From Levilactobacillus tujiorum (GTDB lineage: Bacteria; Bacillota; Bacilli; Lactobacillales; Lactobacillaceae): a stretch of DNA of 34,036 nt. Location of the stretch: contig NZ_JAAXLK010000028.1 in assembly GCF_012641185.1 (NCBI RefSeq), positions 1-34,036 on the forward strand, read 5' to 3'. Each line of letters begins with the position of its first letter. The first letter of the stretch is position 1. The translations under genes and the position numbers were made by a program. The notes under the pieces were generated by a model. It was not told the origin of the DNA. It saw only the letters and a list, made by a program, of their open reading frames with translations, and made no database searches. Below are positions 23,842 through 31,877 of this stretch, piece by piece.

Positions 23842-23945
23842 TATAATTACTGAATGGTTTTAGCCACTGGCAGATAATCAAAAGGAGGTCGAGACGTTTG
23901 TCTCGACCTCCTTTGGCCCCGAATAGATTGCTGAAGGTTGGTTCA
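23842..23945 (+). ncRNA. Candidate small RNA with a Shine-Dalgarno/anti-Shine-Dalgarno hairpin
   Basis: A TATAAT box (23842-23847) is followed by a perfect 15-bp hairpin, AAAGGAGGTCGAGAC/GTCTCGACCTCCTTT (about 23881-23914). A plus-strand terminator-like hairpin follows: GCTGAA/TTCAGC with TTTTTTATT (23931-23958). The arms contain AAAGGAGGT and ACCTCCTTT, the ideal ribosome site and the 16S 3'-end sequence. No -35 is convincing. Read on the minus strand the 15-bp hairpin ends in TTTTGATT and may simply terminate the glycosyltransferase gene. Confidence 0.3.
23877..23914 (-). terminator. Probable terminator of the glycosyltransferase gene
   Basis: The perfect 15-bp stem described for the candidate RNA, read on the minus strand, is followed by TTTTGATT. 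It lies about 40 bp beyond the glycosyltransferase stop codon. Confidence 0.6.
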
Positions 23946-23954
23946 GCTTTTTTA

Positions 23955-24896
23955 TTATTTTTCCTCGCGAATGATGTACTTCGGTCGGTGTTTAGTTTCA
24001 AGGTAAATCTTGCTAATGTATTGGCCTAGGATCCCCAGGCAGAACAGTTGAATTCCGCCAATGGCTAGTAGAATCACGACCAGGGAAGGCCAGCCTGCAA
24101 CGGCACCGCCAACGGTTAGGGCGCGGACAATCACGAAGATCAAGGCCACAATTGAAGCCAAGAAGGAAAGACTGCCAACCCAGGTGGCGAGGCGTAACGG
24201 TGCATTAGAAAAGTCAATGATCCCTTCAATGGAGTAGGCAAACAATTGACGAAGACTCCAATGCGTTGTCCCAGCAGCTCGAGGTTGACTCTCGTAAGTC
24301 AGGTAGGTGGTCTTAAAACCAACCCAGCTGAAAATCCCCTTGGAAAAACGATTGAATTCAGGCAAGGAGAGCACGGTGTCGACGAACTGGCGCGTCATTA
24401 ACCGATAATCGCGGGCGTTAGGTTCAATCCGCACGTCCGAGAGCCAGTTGATGACGCTGTAAAAACTTCGTGAGAGAAATGCACGCAGGCGACTCTGACC
24501 ACGACGTTCCTGTTGGATGGTCCCCACACAGTCATAGTCCCGGTTTTCAATTAAATCGACCATTTCAGGCAAGAGCTCTGGTGGATCTTGCAGGTCAACG
24601 TCCATCACGGCGACCATATCACCAGTGGTGGCTTGTAATCCTGCGGCGAGCGCGGATTCCTTCCCAAAGTTTCGCGAAAACGACCGGTAATGGACAGTTT
24701 CCGGATGTTCTTGGTGTAGCTGTTTCATTTCTTCTAAGGTGCGGTCGCTAGACCCATCGTCCACGAAGATATACTCGGGCTCTACAGTCGGAGTAGGGGT
24801 ATTCATGGCGTTGATCACCTTGCTAACGGTTCGGTAAAATAATGGAATAGACTCCTCCTCGTTATAGCAAGGAACGACCAGACTAAGCTTTTTCAT
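23955..24896 (-). CDS. Polyisoprenyl-phosphate glycosyltransferase, GT2 GtrB/DPM1-like
   Basis: The 313-residue protein transfers a sugar from a nucleotide donor to undecaprenyl phosphate at the inner face of the membrane. The GT-A domain shows LVVPCYNEEESIPLFY, VDDGSSD and the metal-binding VMDVDLQDPPE, and SRNFGKESALAAGL is typical. Two C-terminal membrane segments (about 230-255 and 265-290) match GtrB/YkcC-type enzymes. The product would supply sugar for decorating teichoic acid or wall polysaccharide. The start at 24896 lies 9 bp after AAAGGA; a Met 6 codons upstream overlaps that site. A flippase or accepting transferase is not next to it. Confidence 0.88.
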   Translation of the reverse strand: MKKLSLVVPCYNEEESIPLFYRTVSKVINAMNTPTPTVEPEYIFVDDGSSDRTLEEMKQLHQEHPETVHYRSFSRNFGKESALAAGLQATTGDMVAVMDVDLQDPPELLPEMVDLIENRDYDCVGTIQQERRGQSRLRAFLSRSFYSVINWLSDVRIEPNARDYRLMTRQFVDTVLSLPEFNRFSKGIFSWVGFKTTYLTYESQPRAAGTTHWSLRQLFAYSIEGIIDFSNAPLRLATWVGSLSFLASIVALIFVIVRALTVGGAVAGWPSLVVILLAIGGIQLFCLGILGQYISKIYLETKHRPKYIIREEK

Positions 24897-24914
24897 CACA
24901 GACATTCCTTTCAC

Positions 24915-25173
24915 ACAACGATACCATCTTACCTCAAATATGGGGGGCTTGCCATTAAATTTTGCTTACAGATAGTTGCAAACGTTACGGGTCACAACTA
25001 ATGTTGGCGGTTAGTCGGAGATGGTAGCGGTTTAAGTGATGGATCGAACTAATTTCGGCTTAAGTAGTCGGCAATTGAAATAATTCGTATTTTGACAGTT
25101 CTGGTAGGCCGAGGTCGAAACGGAAAGCCGCGACAAAATTGTTGACGTTTCAAAGCACAAGCGGCCGTGTGTC
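24915..25173. other. Divergent intergenic region between glycosyltransferase and wecB
   Basis: About 260 bp without a gene. It contains a partial cre-like half site TTGCAAACG (near 24976-24984). Otherwise I see no clear fold or repeat. Confidence 0.3.
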
Positions 25174-25182
25174 TGCTATAAT
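25174..25182 (+). promoter_or_regulatory. Extended -10 promoter of wecB
   Basis: TG-C-TATAAT is a perfect extended -10, about 40 bp before the GTG start. No good -35 is present, as expected for this promoter type. Confidence 0.6.
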
Positions 25183-25220
25183 TGACCGTAATTAGGCAGC
25201 GATAATTTGGAGGAAATATA

Positions 25221-26354
25221 GTGACAAAACCAATTAAAGTAATGACGGTGTTTGGAACCCGTCCAGAAGCAATCAAAATGGCGCCGATCATCCTAGCGAT
25301 GCAGCAGCGACCGGCGGAGTTTACCCCGATTACGGTGGTGACGGCCCAACATCGAGAAATGCTGGATCAAGTGTTGGCGATCTTCAAGATTACCCCGGAC
25401 TACGATCTCAATATCATGCGGCCCCAACAAACGCTGAGTGGGATTACGACGCGGGTCTTGAATCAATTGGATGATGTGCTAACGGAAGCTCAGCCGGATA
25501 TCGTGTTGGTCCACGGTGACACGACCACCACGTTTGCAGCCAGTGTCAGTGCCTTCTACCATCAGACCATGCTTGGCCACGTTGAAGCGGGGCTGCGGAC
25601 TTGGGATAAGTATTCGCCATACCCTGAGGAAATGAACCGGCAGTTGACCGATATTTTGAGTGACTTGTATTTTGCCCCGACGGAATTGTCGAAGGACAAC
25701 CTGTTGAAGCAGGCGCATCCTCTGGAAAATATTTACGTGACGGGAAATACGGCCATTGATGCGTTGAAGCAGACGGTTGATCAGAATTATCACCATGCTG
25801 TACTGGATCAGATCCAACCCGGTCATCGGCTAATTCTCCTGACCATGCATCGGCGCGAGAATCAGGGGGCACCCATGCACGCCGTCTTTAAAGCGGTTCG
25901 TGCGGAGGTAGAGGCCCATCCCGACGTTGAGGTCATTTATCCCGTGCATTTGAGCCCAGCCGTTCAACAGGTAGCACATGAAGAATTGGGCGGCATGGAA
26001 CGGATTCACTTGATCGACCCGCTGGATGTGGTGGATTTCCACAATCTGTCCGCGAAGAGTTATTTTATCATGACGGATTCCGGTGGGGTCCAAGAGGAAG
26101 CGCCATCGCTGAATAAGCCAGTGCTGGTCTTGCGGGATACCACGGAGCGGCCAGAGGGCGTGACGAGTGGCACGCTAAAATTAGTCGGAACAGATCCGCA
26201 ACGGGTTACGGCAGCTATGGAAAGCTTGCTGACGGATCAGGCGGCTTATGACCGCATGGCACAGGCTAAAAATCCATACGGGGATGGCCATGCGGCAGAC
26301 CGCATTCTAGCTGCAATTCAAGAAAAAATAAATGGAGGCAATGCGAATGGCTGA
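25221..26354 (+). CDS. wecB: UDP-N-acetylglucosamine 2-epimerase (non-hydrolysing)
   Basis: This cytoplasmic enzyme interconverts UDP-GlcNAc and UDP-ManNAc, the donor for linkage units of wall teichoic acid and some polysaccharides. The 377 residues have the family length and motifs: FGTRPEAIKMAPI (10-22), VHGDTTTTFA, GHVEAGLRTWDKYSPYPEE, TGNTAIDAL, TMHRRENQG and DSGGVQEEAPSLNKPVLVLR. The GTG start follows TTGGAGGAA. Its stop overlaps the next gene by 8 bp, so the two are translationally linked. Also called mnaA. Confidence 0.94.
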   Translation: MTKPIKVMTVFGTRPEAIKMAPIILAMQQRPAEFTPITVVTAQHREMLDQVLAIFKITPDYDLNIMRPQQTLSGITTRVLNQLDDVLTEAQPDIVLVHGDTTTTFAASVSAFYHQTMLGHVEAGLRTWDKYSPYPEEMNRQLTDILSDLYFAPTELSKDNLLKQAHPLENIYVTGNTAIDALKQTVDQNYHHAVLDQIQPGHRLILLTMHRRENQGAPMHAVFKAVRAEVEAHPDVEVIYPVHLSPAVQQVAHEELGGMERIHLIDPLDVVDFHNLSAKSYFIMTDSGGVQEEAPSLNKPVLVLRDTTERPEGVTSGTLKLVGTDPQRVTAAMESLLTDQAAYDRMAQAKNPYGDGHAADRILAAIQEKINGGNANG

Positions 26355-27198
26355 GACGGCGTATGACCGGGCCGAGATTAAGACGACCGAACAATTATAT
26401 GAAATTATGCGTGAGATTCACCAGCGGGCCGCTAAGCATCATGAACGGTTCGACTACAAGATTCTGCGGAATGTTCATTTTGCCAATAAGGTGAAGAACC
26501 CGGTGACTCAGGAAATGAACGATGGTGATTCTTGGCGGGTCATGCAGATTGATAATTTGTTGATGACATCTTTTGGGGTTATCAATGTTGAGAGCAAGTA
26601 CTGGCGGGGGATGATCTTCCATGACTTATCAGAGGAAATCTTTTCATCAAGTTTGGACGACTTCTCTGGGGTTAACCTGAGTGGTCGGGAGAAGGAAGTC
26701 CCGAAGGCCTTAGCGAGTCACCTGGATCGTTTCTTCCTCCCAAACTTATCGGAAGAAAATGAATCATTAACTCAGGGCTACACGATGAGTCTGGAGCAAG
26801 AAGGGCGCGGTCAACGGTCGATCACGTTGCATACGGGGATCAGTAACCCGGCAACGCAGGCTGAGTTATCATCAAAGCTATTGGTGCGCTATATTAACAG
26901 TGAAATTACGATGCACCGCCAACTGGAAAACAAAAATGAACGGATGATCGACTTTGTTAAGCCGTTGGTTTACTATAATTATTACGACCGTTATACGCAT
27001 AGCAATTCACTCGTTGTGGGTAATAAGACCAAACTCAATCCCCACGACGCCTATAACTGCACAGCAGTGGCGAATTATGATGATTTGGCGACGTTTATCG
27101 AGACGTTCCGCCAGGCTAAGCGGGTACGGTTTAGTAGAAAGACTCTAGAAAAGATGATTGGAACCTTGAAATTTGCTGAGGATTACGGATCGTTCTAG
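26347..27198 (+). CDS. NERD-domain (nuclease-related) protein
   Basis: The 283-residue protein has no signal peptide or membrane segment. The central region RVMQIDNLLMTSFGVINVESKYWRGMIF carries the QID (67-69) and E-S-K (82-84) residues of the restriction-endonuclease-like NERD domain, with VVYYNYYDR-type later strands. Partner domains such as helicase or kinase are absent. A nuclease role is family inference; many NERD proteins are uncharacterised. The start at 26347 is 8 bp after GGAGG and overlaps the wecB stop; ATG 26341 is too close to the site. YihY follows 24 bp downstream. Confidence 0.7.
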   Translation: MAETAYDRAEIKTTEQLYEIMREIHQRAAKHHERFDYKILRNVHFANKVKNPVTQEMNDGDSWRVMQIDNLLMTSFGVINVESKYWRGMIFHDLSEEIFSSSLDDFSGVNLSGREKEVPKALASHLDRFFLPNLSEENESLTQGYTMSLEQEGRGQRSITLHTGISNPATQAELSSKLLVRYINSEITMHRQLENKNERMIDFVKPLVYYNYYDRYTHSNSLVVGNKTKLNPHDAYNCTAVANYDDLATFIETFRQAKRVRFSRKTLEKMIGTLKFAEDYGSF

Positions 27199-27222
27199 AG
27201 GCTATGAAGGGGGCCACAACTC

Positions 27223-28134
27223 GTGTGGAAGAAATGGCGACCGCATCTGGCGGGGATTAACCGGATTATCCAAACCATCAGTAAACATTATCAAATGGCG
27301 AACGTATCCGATTCGGCAGCTGTATTAGCCTACTATACGCTATTATCGTTGTTTCCTGCGTTGCTAGTCTTGGCTAGTCTGTTGCCATTTTTCCATATTG
27401 AGACGAGTACGGTTATGGATGGCATCGAACCATTCTTGCCGGATAATATTTATGATATTTTGGCGCCCATCATTCATTCATTTTTAAACAATCGAAATGG
27501 GAGTGTCTTGTCAATTGGGGTAATTGTGGCTATCTGGTCGTCATCACGGGCCGTTGCGGCTTTTCAACGGACGGTCAACGGGGCTTACGGGGTCATGCGC
27601 AAGCAAAATGCGATCGTGAACCGTATTGTGGCTTTCTTTTGGATGGTGGCATTGATTGCCTTTCTGTTCTTAATGATGCTGTTCTTCAGTGTGGGACAGA
27701 TTGTGTTGGAACGACTCACCCCACTGCTACACCTACCCACGCAACTGTTATCCTACGTTAACGCGGCTAAATGGCCGGTTACATTTATCATGACGTTCTT
27801 TATCCTGATGATTCTATTTTACTTTGTCCCCAGTGTGAAACTGAAGGTGCGTTATGTTTGGCCAGGGGCCCTCACGGCGACGCTAGGCTGGCTGCTATTA
27901 TCACAAGCCTTTAGCTGGTATTTGAAATTCTTTGTCCACAATATCGACAGTTATAAGACCATCGGGACATTTATTGTGCTCATGTTTTGGCTAGATTTCA
28001 CGGCGCTCATCTTGATGTTTGGCGCCGTCTTGAACGCGGCGATTCAAGATCTGGTGGAAGGCACCATTGAGGAGCAAGCTGTATTCACGTATATTCTCCG
28101 TAACCGTTTGAAACGGAACACTAAGGACAAATAA
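27223..28134 (+). CDS. YihY/BrkB-family membrane protein
   Basis: This 303-residue integral membrane protein has six or so hydrophobic segments and the family pattern DSAAVLAYYTLLSLFPALLVLASLLPF near the N-terminus, then IWSSSRAVAAFQRTVNGAYGV, YFVPSVKLKVRYVWPGALTA and IGTFIVLMFWLDFTALILMFGAVLN. The family was once called RNase BN, which is now considered wrong; its role is unknown, with transport or envelope function suspected. The start is GTG after AAGGGGG. It probably ends the wecB-NERD-YihY operon. Confidence 0.9.
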   Translation: MWKKWRPHLAGINRIIQTISKHYQMANVSDSAAVLAYYTLLSLFPALLVLASLLPFFHIETSTVMDGIEPFLPDNIYDILAPIIHSFLNNRNGSVLSIGVIVAIWSSSRAVAAFQRTVNGAYGVMRKQNAIVNRIVAFFWMVALIAFLFLMMLFFSVGQIVLERLTPLLHLPTQLLSYVNAAKWPVTFIMTFFILMILFYFVPSVKLKVRYVWPGALTATLGWLLLSQAFSWYLKFFVHNIDSYKTIGTFIVLMFWLDFTALILMFGAVLNAAIQDLVEGTIEEQAVFTYILRNRLKRNTKDK

Positions 28135-28142
28135 CCCAACTA

Positions 28143-28192
28143 AAAAGCTACGATAAACCAACTTTGGCAAGTTGATTCATCGTAGCTTTTCT
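28143..28192 (+). terminator. Intrinsic terminator after the YihY gene
   Basis: AAAAGCTACGAT (28143-28154) pairs exactly with ATCGTAGCTTTT (28179-28190), with inner CAACTT/AAGTTG pairing. Confidence 0.9.
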
Positions 28193-28206
28193 AAAAGTCC
28201 CAAGAT

Positions 28207-28484
28207 TTCAAGTCACCACCAGAGGCAACGTGGTGGTGATTGGCGCCTTATCGGCCGACCTCACGGCTGACACGGTGCCTAGGCAACAGTAGTTGATGTT
28301 ATCCACGTAGCCGTGAGTGAGTCAAATTTGGACTCAGCCGTGGGATTTTCAAGTGATCTACTTGAAAATGGCGACTTGAAGACGTGTTCTGCGGCTTCAA
28401 GCGAGGGGCAAGACCGTTCTGTGGCTTGCCCCGTCCTGCCCACAGCGTTCCAGTCCAAATTTGGCGAACGGTAAGGCGGCAGCT
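28207..28484 (-). repeat. Composite inverted-module element D (reverse orientation, beta truncated)
   Basis: The alpha module (28308-28484) is the reverse complement of those in A and B. Its stems have different, matched sequences: H3 ATTTTCAAG (28345-28353)/CTTGAAAAT (28361-28369), H2 CTTGAAG (28375-28381)/CTTCAAG (28395-28401), H1 GGGGCAAG (28405-28412)/CTTGCCCC (28425-28432). Upstream, 28207-28270 looks like the 3' remnant of a beta module, with the hairpin TCACCAC/GTGGTGA. The centre includes CTCACGGCT (28260-28268)/AGCCGTGAG (28309-28317) and CCTAGGCAACAG as in element C. It fills the gap between convergent genes and ends about 16 bp from the flavodoxin stop. Confidence 0.75.
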
Positions 28485-28499
28485 TTCATCCATATCTGA

Positions 28500-28946
28500 T
28501 TAAGACGCCTGGGCGACCAGTTGGCTGGCGAAGGCGTCGAGTTGGTCGATAGCGACTTGGTCAGGCTCTAAGTTGATTTTGACGCTGGCGGCCCCCTGGG
28601 TAGCACCGGTTAATTTGAAGGCTTGCTCAAAGTGGTCAACGGTCGTGTTGTAGAAGTCACCGTAGAAGGTATCGCCCGAACCAGCCACGCCGAAGACTTT
28701 ACCGTGGAGATCAAGCGCCTGCAAATCATCATAGAAATCCAAGCCCTCGTCAGGGAGGGACCCTTCGTCATACGTGTAGGCGCAGACCACACAGATATCT
28801 GCCTGTTGAAATTCAGCGGCATCGGTCTGCGAGATTTCAGTTTCTTTAACCTGACAACCTAATTCTTCAAGCTTTTCCGTGACGATATCGGCCACATCTT
28901 CGTTATTGCCAGTGATCGTGGCAAAGACCACGTGTGCTGTTGGCAA
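28500..28946 (-). CDS. Flavodoxin
   Basis: This 148-residue FMN-binding electron carrier has a single alpha/beta domain. The phosphate loop ATITGNNED (9-17), the isoalloxazine loops YTYDEGSLPDE and GSGDTFYGDFYN, and an acidic overall character fit short-chain flavodoxins. The start is TTG (28946), 9 bp after AAAGGAG. On the minus strand a TG-C-TATAAT extended -10 (28991-28983) gives the promoter. The redox partner cannot be told from the neighbours. Confidence 0.9.
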   Translation of the reverse strand: MPTAHVVFATITGNNEDVADIVTEKLEELGCQVKETEISQTDAAEFQQADICVVCAYTYDEGSLPDEGLDFYDDLQALDLHGKVFGVAGSGDTFYGDFYNTTVDHFEQAFKLTGATQGAASVKINLEPDQVAIDQLDAFASQLVAQAS

Positions 28947-28982
28947 AGCTACTCACTCCTTTAGTCCTATTAATTGTGGTTA

Positions 28983-28991
28983 ATTATAGCA
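28983..28991 (-). promoter_or_regulatory. Extended -10 promoter of the flavodoxin gene
   Basis: Read on the minus strand this is TG-C-TATAAT, 37 bp before the TTG start. It is the same type of promoter as that of wecB. Confidence 0.6.
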
Positions 28992-29100
28992 GGCCATAGC
29001 AATGATGACTAGGGAAGGTTGGGTCAAGCAACGGTGAGCTTAGCGAAAAGATGATTGACTAACTAAAGTGCAGTTGGAAACGCCACCTTAAAGCCAGAAC

Positions 29101-29109
29101 TGGTAGAAT
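29101..29109 (+). promoter_or_regulatory. Possible extended -10 promoter of recX
   Basis: TG-G-TAGAAT lies 34 bp upstream of the recX ATG. No strong -35 is seen. Confidence 0.4.
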
Positions 29110-29142
29110 GATGACATAAGACGAGAAAGGAATGTGACCTGA

Positions 29143-29943
29143 ATGGCCGTAATTACCATGATTGAAGCTCAGAAACGCAGTGGCCGCTTTAACATTTATG
29201 TGGATGGGCACTATGCTTTCCCCGTTAGTGATAGTGTTCTCGTTGATTTTCGCTTATACAAAGGCATGGAAATTGATAAGGAATTGGAAGAACGGCTAAC
29301 GGCCGCGGATGATGTTGCGAAGGCTTATAACCGGGCGCTGGATTATCTGTCTCACCAGTTGCGCACGGAAAAAGAAGTGCAGGATAAGTTGACGACGTTG
29401 GAGATACCGGAAGACACGATCGAACAGACACTGAAGAAGTTACGGGACTTTTCGTTGGTTGACGATGCCCACTATGCGGCGAGTTATGTGCGGACGATGA
29501 TGCACACGGGAGATAAAGGCCCGCGGGTGATTCGACAACATTTGCGACAAAAAGGTGTGGGGGAGAAAGTCATTGATGATGCGTTGGTGCTGTTCACACC
29601 AGCAGAGCAACTGGCCGTGGGGACGGCGGTTGCCCAGAAGTTGGCAAAACGCTATCAGCACAATTCCACCCGGAACCGCGAACAGAAGATACGGCAAGGC
29701 CTGATGACACGTGGCTTTGGTGGGGATGCCATCAAAACGATGCTGGACGCCGTTGATTTGACACCAGATGTAGACGAACAGCGCGCATTACTGGCGAAAC
29801 AAGGGGAAAAGTTGTGGCATCGTTACCGCGCGTTAAGTGAGTCTGAACGGCAATATAAAACGAAACAGGCACTCTATCGTAAGGGGTTCAAACTGGATGA
29901 TATTAGCCAGTGGTTAGCTGATTTTGGGGAATCGGTCGACTAA
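29143..29943 (+). CDS. recX: RecX, regulator of RecA
   Basis: The 266-residue cytoplasmic protein binds RecA filaments and limits recombination and SOS induction. It shows the long Firmicute form: an N-terminal beta extension (ITMIEAQKRSGRFNIYVDGHYAF) and three-helix repeats with SHQLRTEKEVQDKL, DDAHYAASYVRTMM, GPRVIRQHLRQKGV and QKIRQGLMTRGFGGDAI. Start: ATG after GAAAGGAATG. recA is not nearby, as in many lactobacilli. The serine hydrolase gene follows 34 bp downstream and may share the transcript. Confidence 0.93.
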   Translation: MAVITMIEAQKRSGRFNIYVDGHYAFPVSDSVLVDFRLYKGMEIDKELEERLTAADDVAKAYNRALDYLSHQLRTEKEVQDKLTTLEIPEDTIEQTLKKLRDFSLVDDAHYAASYVRTMMHTGDKGPRVIRQHLRQKGVGEKVIDDALVLFTPAEQLAVGTAVAQKLAKRYQHNSTRNREQKIRQGLMTRGFGGDAIKTMLDAVDLTPDVDEQRALLAKQGEKLWHRYRALSESERQYKTKQALYRKGFKLDDISQWLADFGESVD

Positions 29944-29977
29944 GGTCATCGGAGGATAAGTGTAAGGGGGAGTAAGC

Positions 29978-31153
29978 ATGACGTCTAAAACATGGGGAAC
30001 AATTTTAGCGTTTGCAACGGTACTGGGGCTCAGTGGGGGCTTGGCTTGGTGGTTTAACGATCAAGCGAAGACGCAGGCTGAACCGAAGGCGACGAGTAGT
30101 CACGTGGTCCGCCGCGTCAAGCCTAAAAAGAAGCCAGTCGTGAAGAAGGTGGCGGCCAAGCCACAACAAACACCGGCGACGCGGGAGATTGATGCCGTGC
30201 TGCGGGCCAACCGGTTTGTCGGCACGGCGCTAGTCGTCCATCATAATCAGGTGATCTACCAAAAGGGCTGGGGCTATGCGGACGCTGCAGCGCATAAGAA
30301 GAACGGGGCCCACAGCGTTTACCAATTAGCCTCCGTACAGAAGTCCTTTACGGCGGGGCTGATTATGAAATTAGCCAGTGAGGGTAAGCTGAATCTGACG
30401 GATCCGCTGTCTAAGTATTACCCCACCATCGCTGGTGCCAACAGCATTACCTTGCGTGATATGCTGGATATGAAGAGTGGGCTAACTTTGTCTGCCTTTC
30501 CCGATAATTTACACTCGGAACAGGGCATGATTAGGTTCATTTTGGCCAATGTTGTCAGCCGGCCATCTCAGATTGGCAAGTGGGATTATTCGCCGGTAAA
30601 CTTTATGTTGCTGTCAGGGATTATTGAAAAAGTGAGTCATCAAAGCTACCGGCACTATTTCACCACCAACATCACGCGTGCTTGGAACTTGAAACACACG
30701 GGTTTTGTCTTCAACATGGCGGATCAGGCGACCTATTCACGGGGATATCAGAACGCTAACAACGCCGATGTGACGGCCAATTATGGGTCGCGGTTCGGCG
30801 AATCGAAGCAGTCGATGTACTATCAATTTGGGACGGGTCAGGTCTACATGTCTGCGCGGGATCTCTACACGGCTCAGCGGAATATGTTACAAGGCAAACT
30901 GTACCCGGCCAACGATGTGAATGTCTTGTTAGCACCGGGGACCGCGTCGATGTATGGCGGGGGGATGTACGTCTACCCTGGCTATATCCGGACGCATGGA
31001 TTAGCGTATGGTTATGAAGCGACCACGCTGCTCAGTAAGGATGGCACGGATGGCGTGGTTCTACTGAGTAACTACTATCGTGTGAACCAATTGTCACAAA
31101 CACCGGCCATTCAGATTTGGAATTTATTGCAGTCAGGTGAATTAGGCAAATAG
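29978..31153 (+). CDS. Membrane-anchored serine hydrolase, beta-lactamase/class C PBP-like
   Basis: The 391 residues consist of a signal-anchor (about 7-26), a basic Lys/Pro linker (VKPKKKPVVKKVAAKP, 47-62) and a beta-lactamase-like domain outside the membrane. The catalytic SVQK is at 119-122 (S-x-x-K). The second motif is YSPVN (204-208), so the Asn of Y-x-N reads Pro and N208 may not replace it. HGLAYGYEAT at 340-349 takes the place of the K/H-T/S-G box. Activity as a D-Ala esterase or carboxypeptidase is more likely than antibiotic hydrolysis. Ribosome site GGGGG, 8 bp before ATG. Confidence 0.85.
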   Translation: MTSKTWGTILAFATVLGLSGGLAWWFNDQAKTQAEPKATSSHVVRRVKPKKKPVVKKVAAKPQQTPATREIDAVLRANRFVGTALVVHHNQVIYQKGWGYADAAAHKKNGAHSVYQLASVQKSFTAGLIMKLASEGKLNLTDPLSKYYPTIAGANSITLRDMLDMKSGLTLSAFPDNLHSEQGMIRFILANVVSRPSQIGKWDYSPVNFMLLSGIIEKVSHQSYRHYFTTNITRAWNLKHTGFVFNMADQATYSRGYQNANNADVTANYGSRFGESKQSMYYQFGTGQVYMSARDLYTAQRNMLQGKLYPANDVNVLLAPGTASMYGGGMYVYPGYIRTHGLAYGYEATTLLSKDGTDGVVLLSNYYRVNQLSQTPAIQIWNLLQSGELGK

Positions 31154-31158
31154 CTCAG

Positions 31159-31214
31159 AAAACAGGTTGTAACGTGCTTGACCCAACGATGGGTCGCGGA
31201 ACAACCTGTTTTTG
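31159..31214 (+). terminator. Intrinsic terminator after the serine hydrolase gene
   Basis: AAAACAGGTTGT (31159-31170) pairs with ACAACCTGTTTT (31201-31212), with an inner GACCCA/TGGGTC hairpin and a T-tract. Confidence 0.9.
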
Positions 31215-31313
31215 ATTGGTTATTTTCGTTTGTCTAAAGGTTGAAACTTAAAAGGGCTCTGTAAAGGTCGTGGCATTACACTTGAATGATTAAAAAATAG
31301 ATAAACAGATAAT

Positions 31314-31749
31314 CTCTGCCGTCTTGCCGTTCGCCAAATTTGGGCTGGATCGCTGTGGGGAGGACGGCCTAAGCCATAGGGCGGTCTTAGGCCTCGCTTT
31401 GAGCCGAAAAATCACGTCTCAAAGTCGCCATTTACCAAGAGAACCACTTGGTAAATCCCACGGCTGAGCTCAAATTTGGCTCACTCACGGCTACGTGATT
31501 GTTGTCAGTTACTATTGTCTGAATGCTGACGTGACGAGCGTTTAAACCAATTTGTTAGTCAAAGACTAGCTTAACCGGAGGAGGGCAGAGATGGAGTCAG
31601 CTGTGTCGACGGTGTTAGCCGATTCTCGGCTTACAGCGTGGGACGCGTTGGGAGACCGGTGAATTTTCGGGCTTCCAACCGAGCCGGAGGACCGCTTCTC
31701 AGGCCGCAGGCGTTCCCCGCAGCAGGCGGAATCTCTGACAGCCGCAGGT
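31314..31749 (+). repeat. Composite inverted-module element B (alpha forward, beta reverse)
   Basis: It has the same plan and most of the same bases as element A, except for a different centre (about 31497-31570). The alpha module (31314-31496) has H1 GGCCTAAG (31366-31373)/CTTAGGCC (31386-31393), H2 CTTTGAG (31397-31403)/CTCAAAG (31418-31424) and H3 ATTTACCAAG (31430-31439)/CTTGGTAAAT (31447-31456). The beta module (31571-31749) is inverse, with AGCCGA/TCGGCT at 31617-31631. It lies between two genes of the same orientation, after a terminator and before the ntdP promoter. Confidence 0.8.
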
Positions 31750-31877
31750 GATGGGTTTAGCCTACTTTTCAGACTACAATCCTTGTCGATCAAGCGTTGG
31801 CAAAGAGTATAGTCCTTTCAATCCGCGGGATTTTGTTCAGGAATCGAATACTGCCTATTCAATAATAAGGCTGAATC

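Noticed and set aside
9812-31749. GOLLD or another known large structured RNA for the repeat elements
   Set aside because: GOLLD is a single RNA of about 800 nt linked to phage and tRNAs; these are paired inverted modules in several places, and no known motif could be matched.
31566-31793. Minus-strand reading frame of 75 codons in element B
   Set aside because: It reads the beta module, is not conserved in element A and has a composition typical of chance translation.
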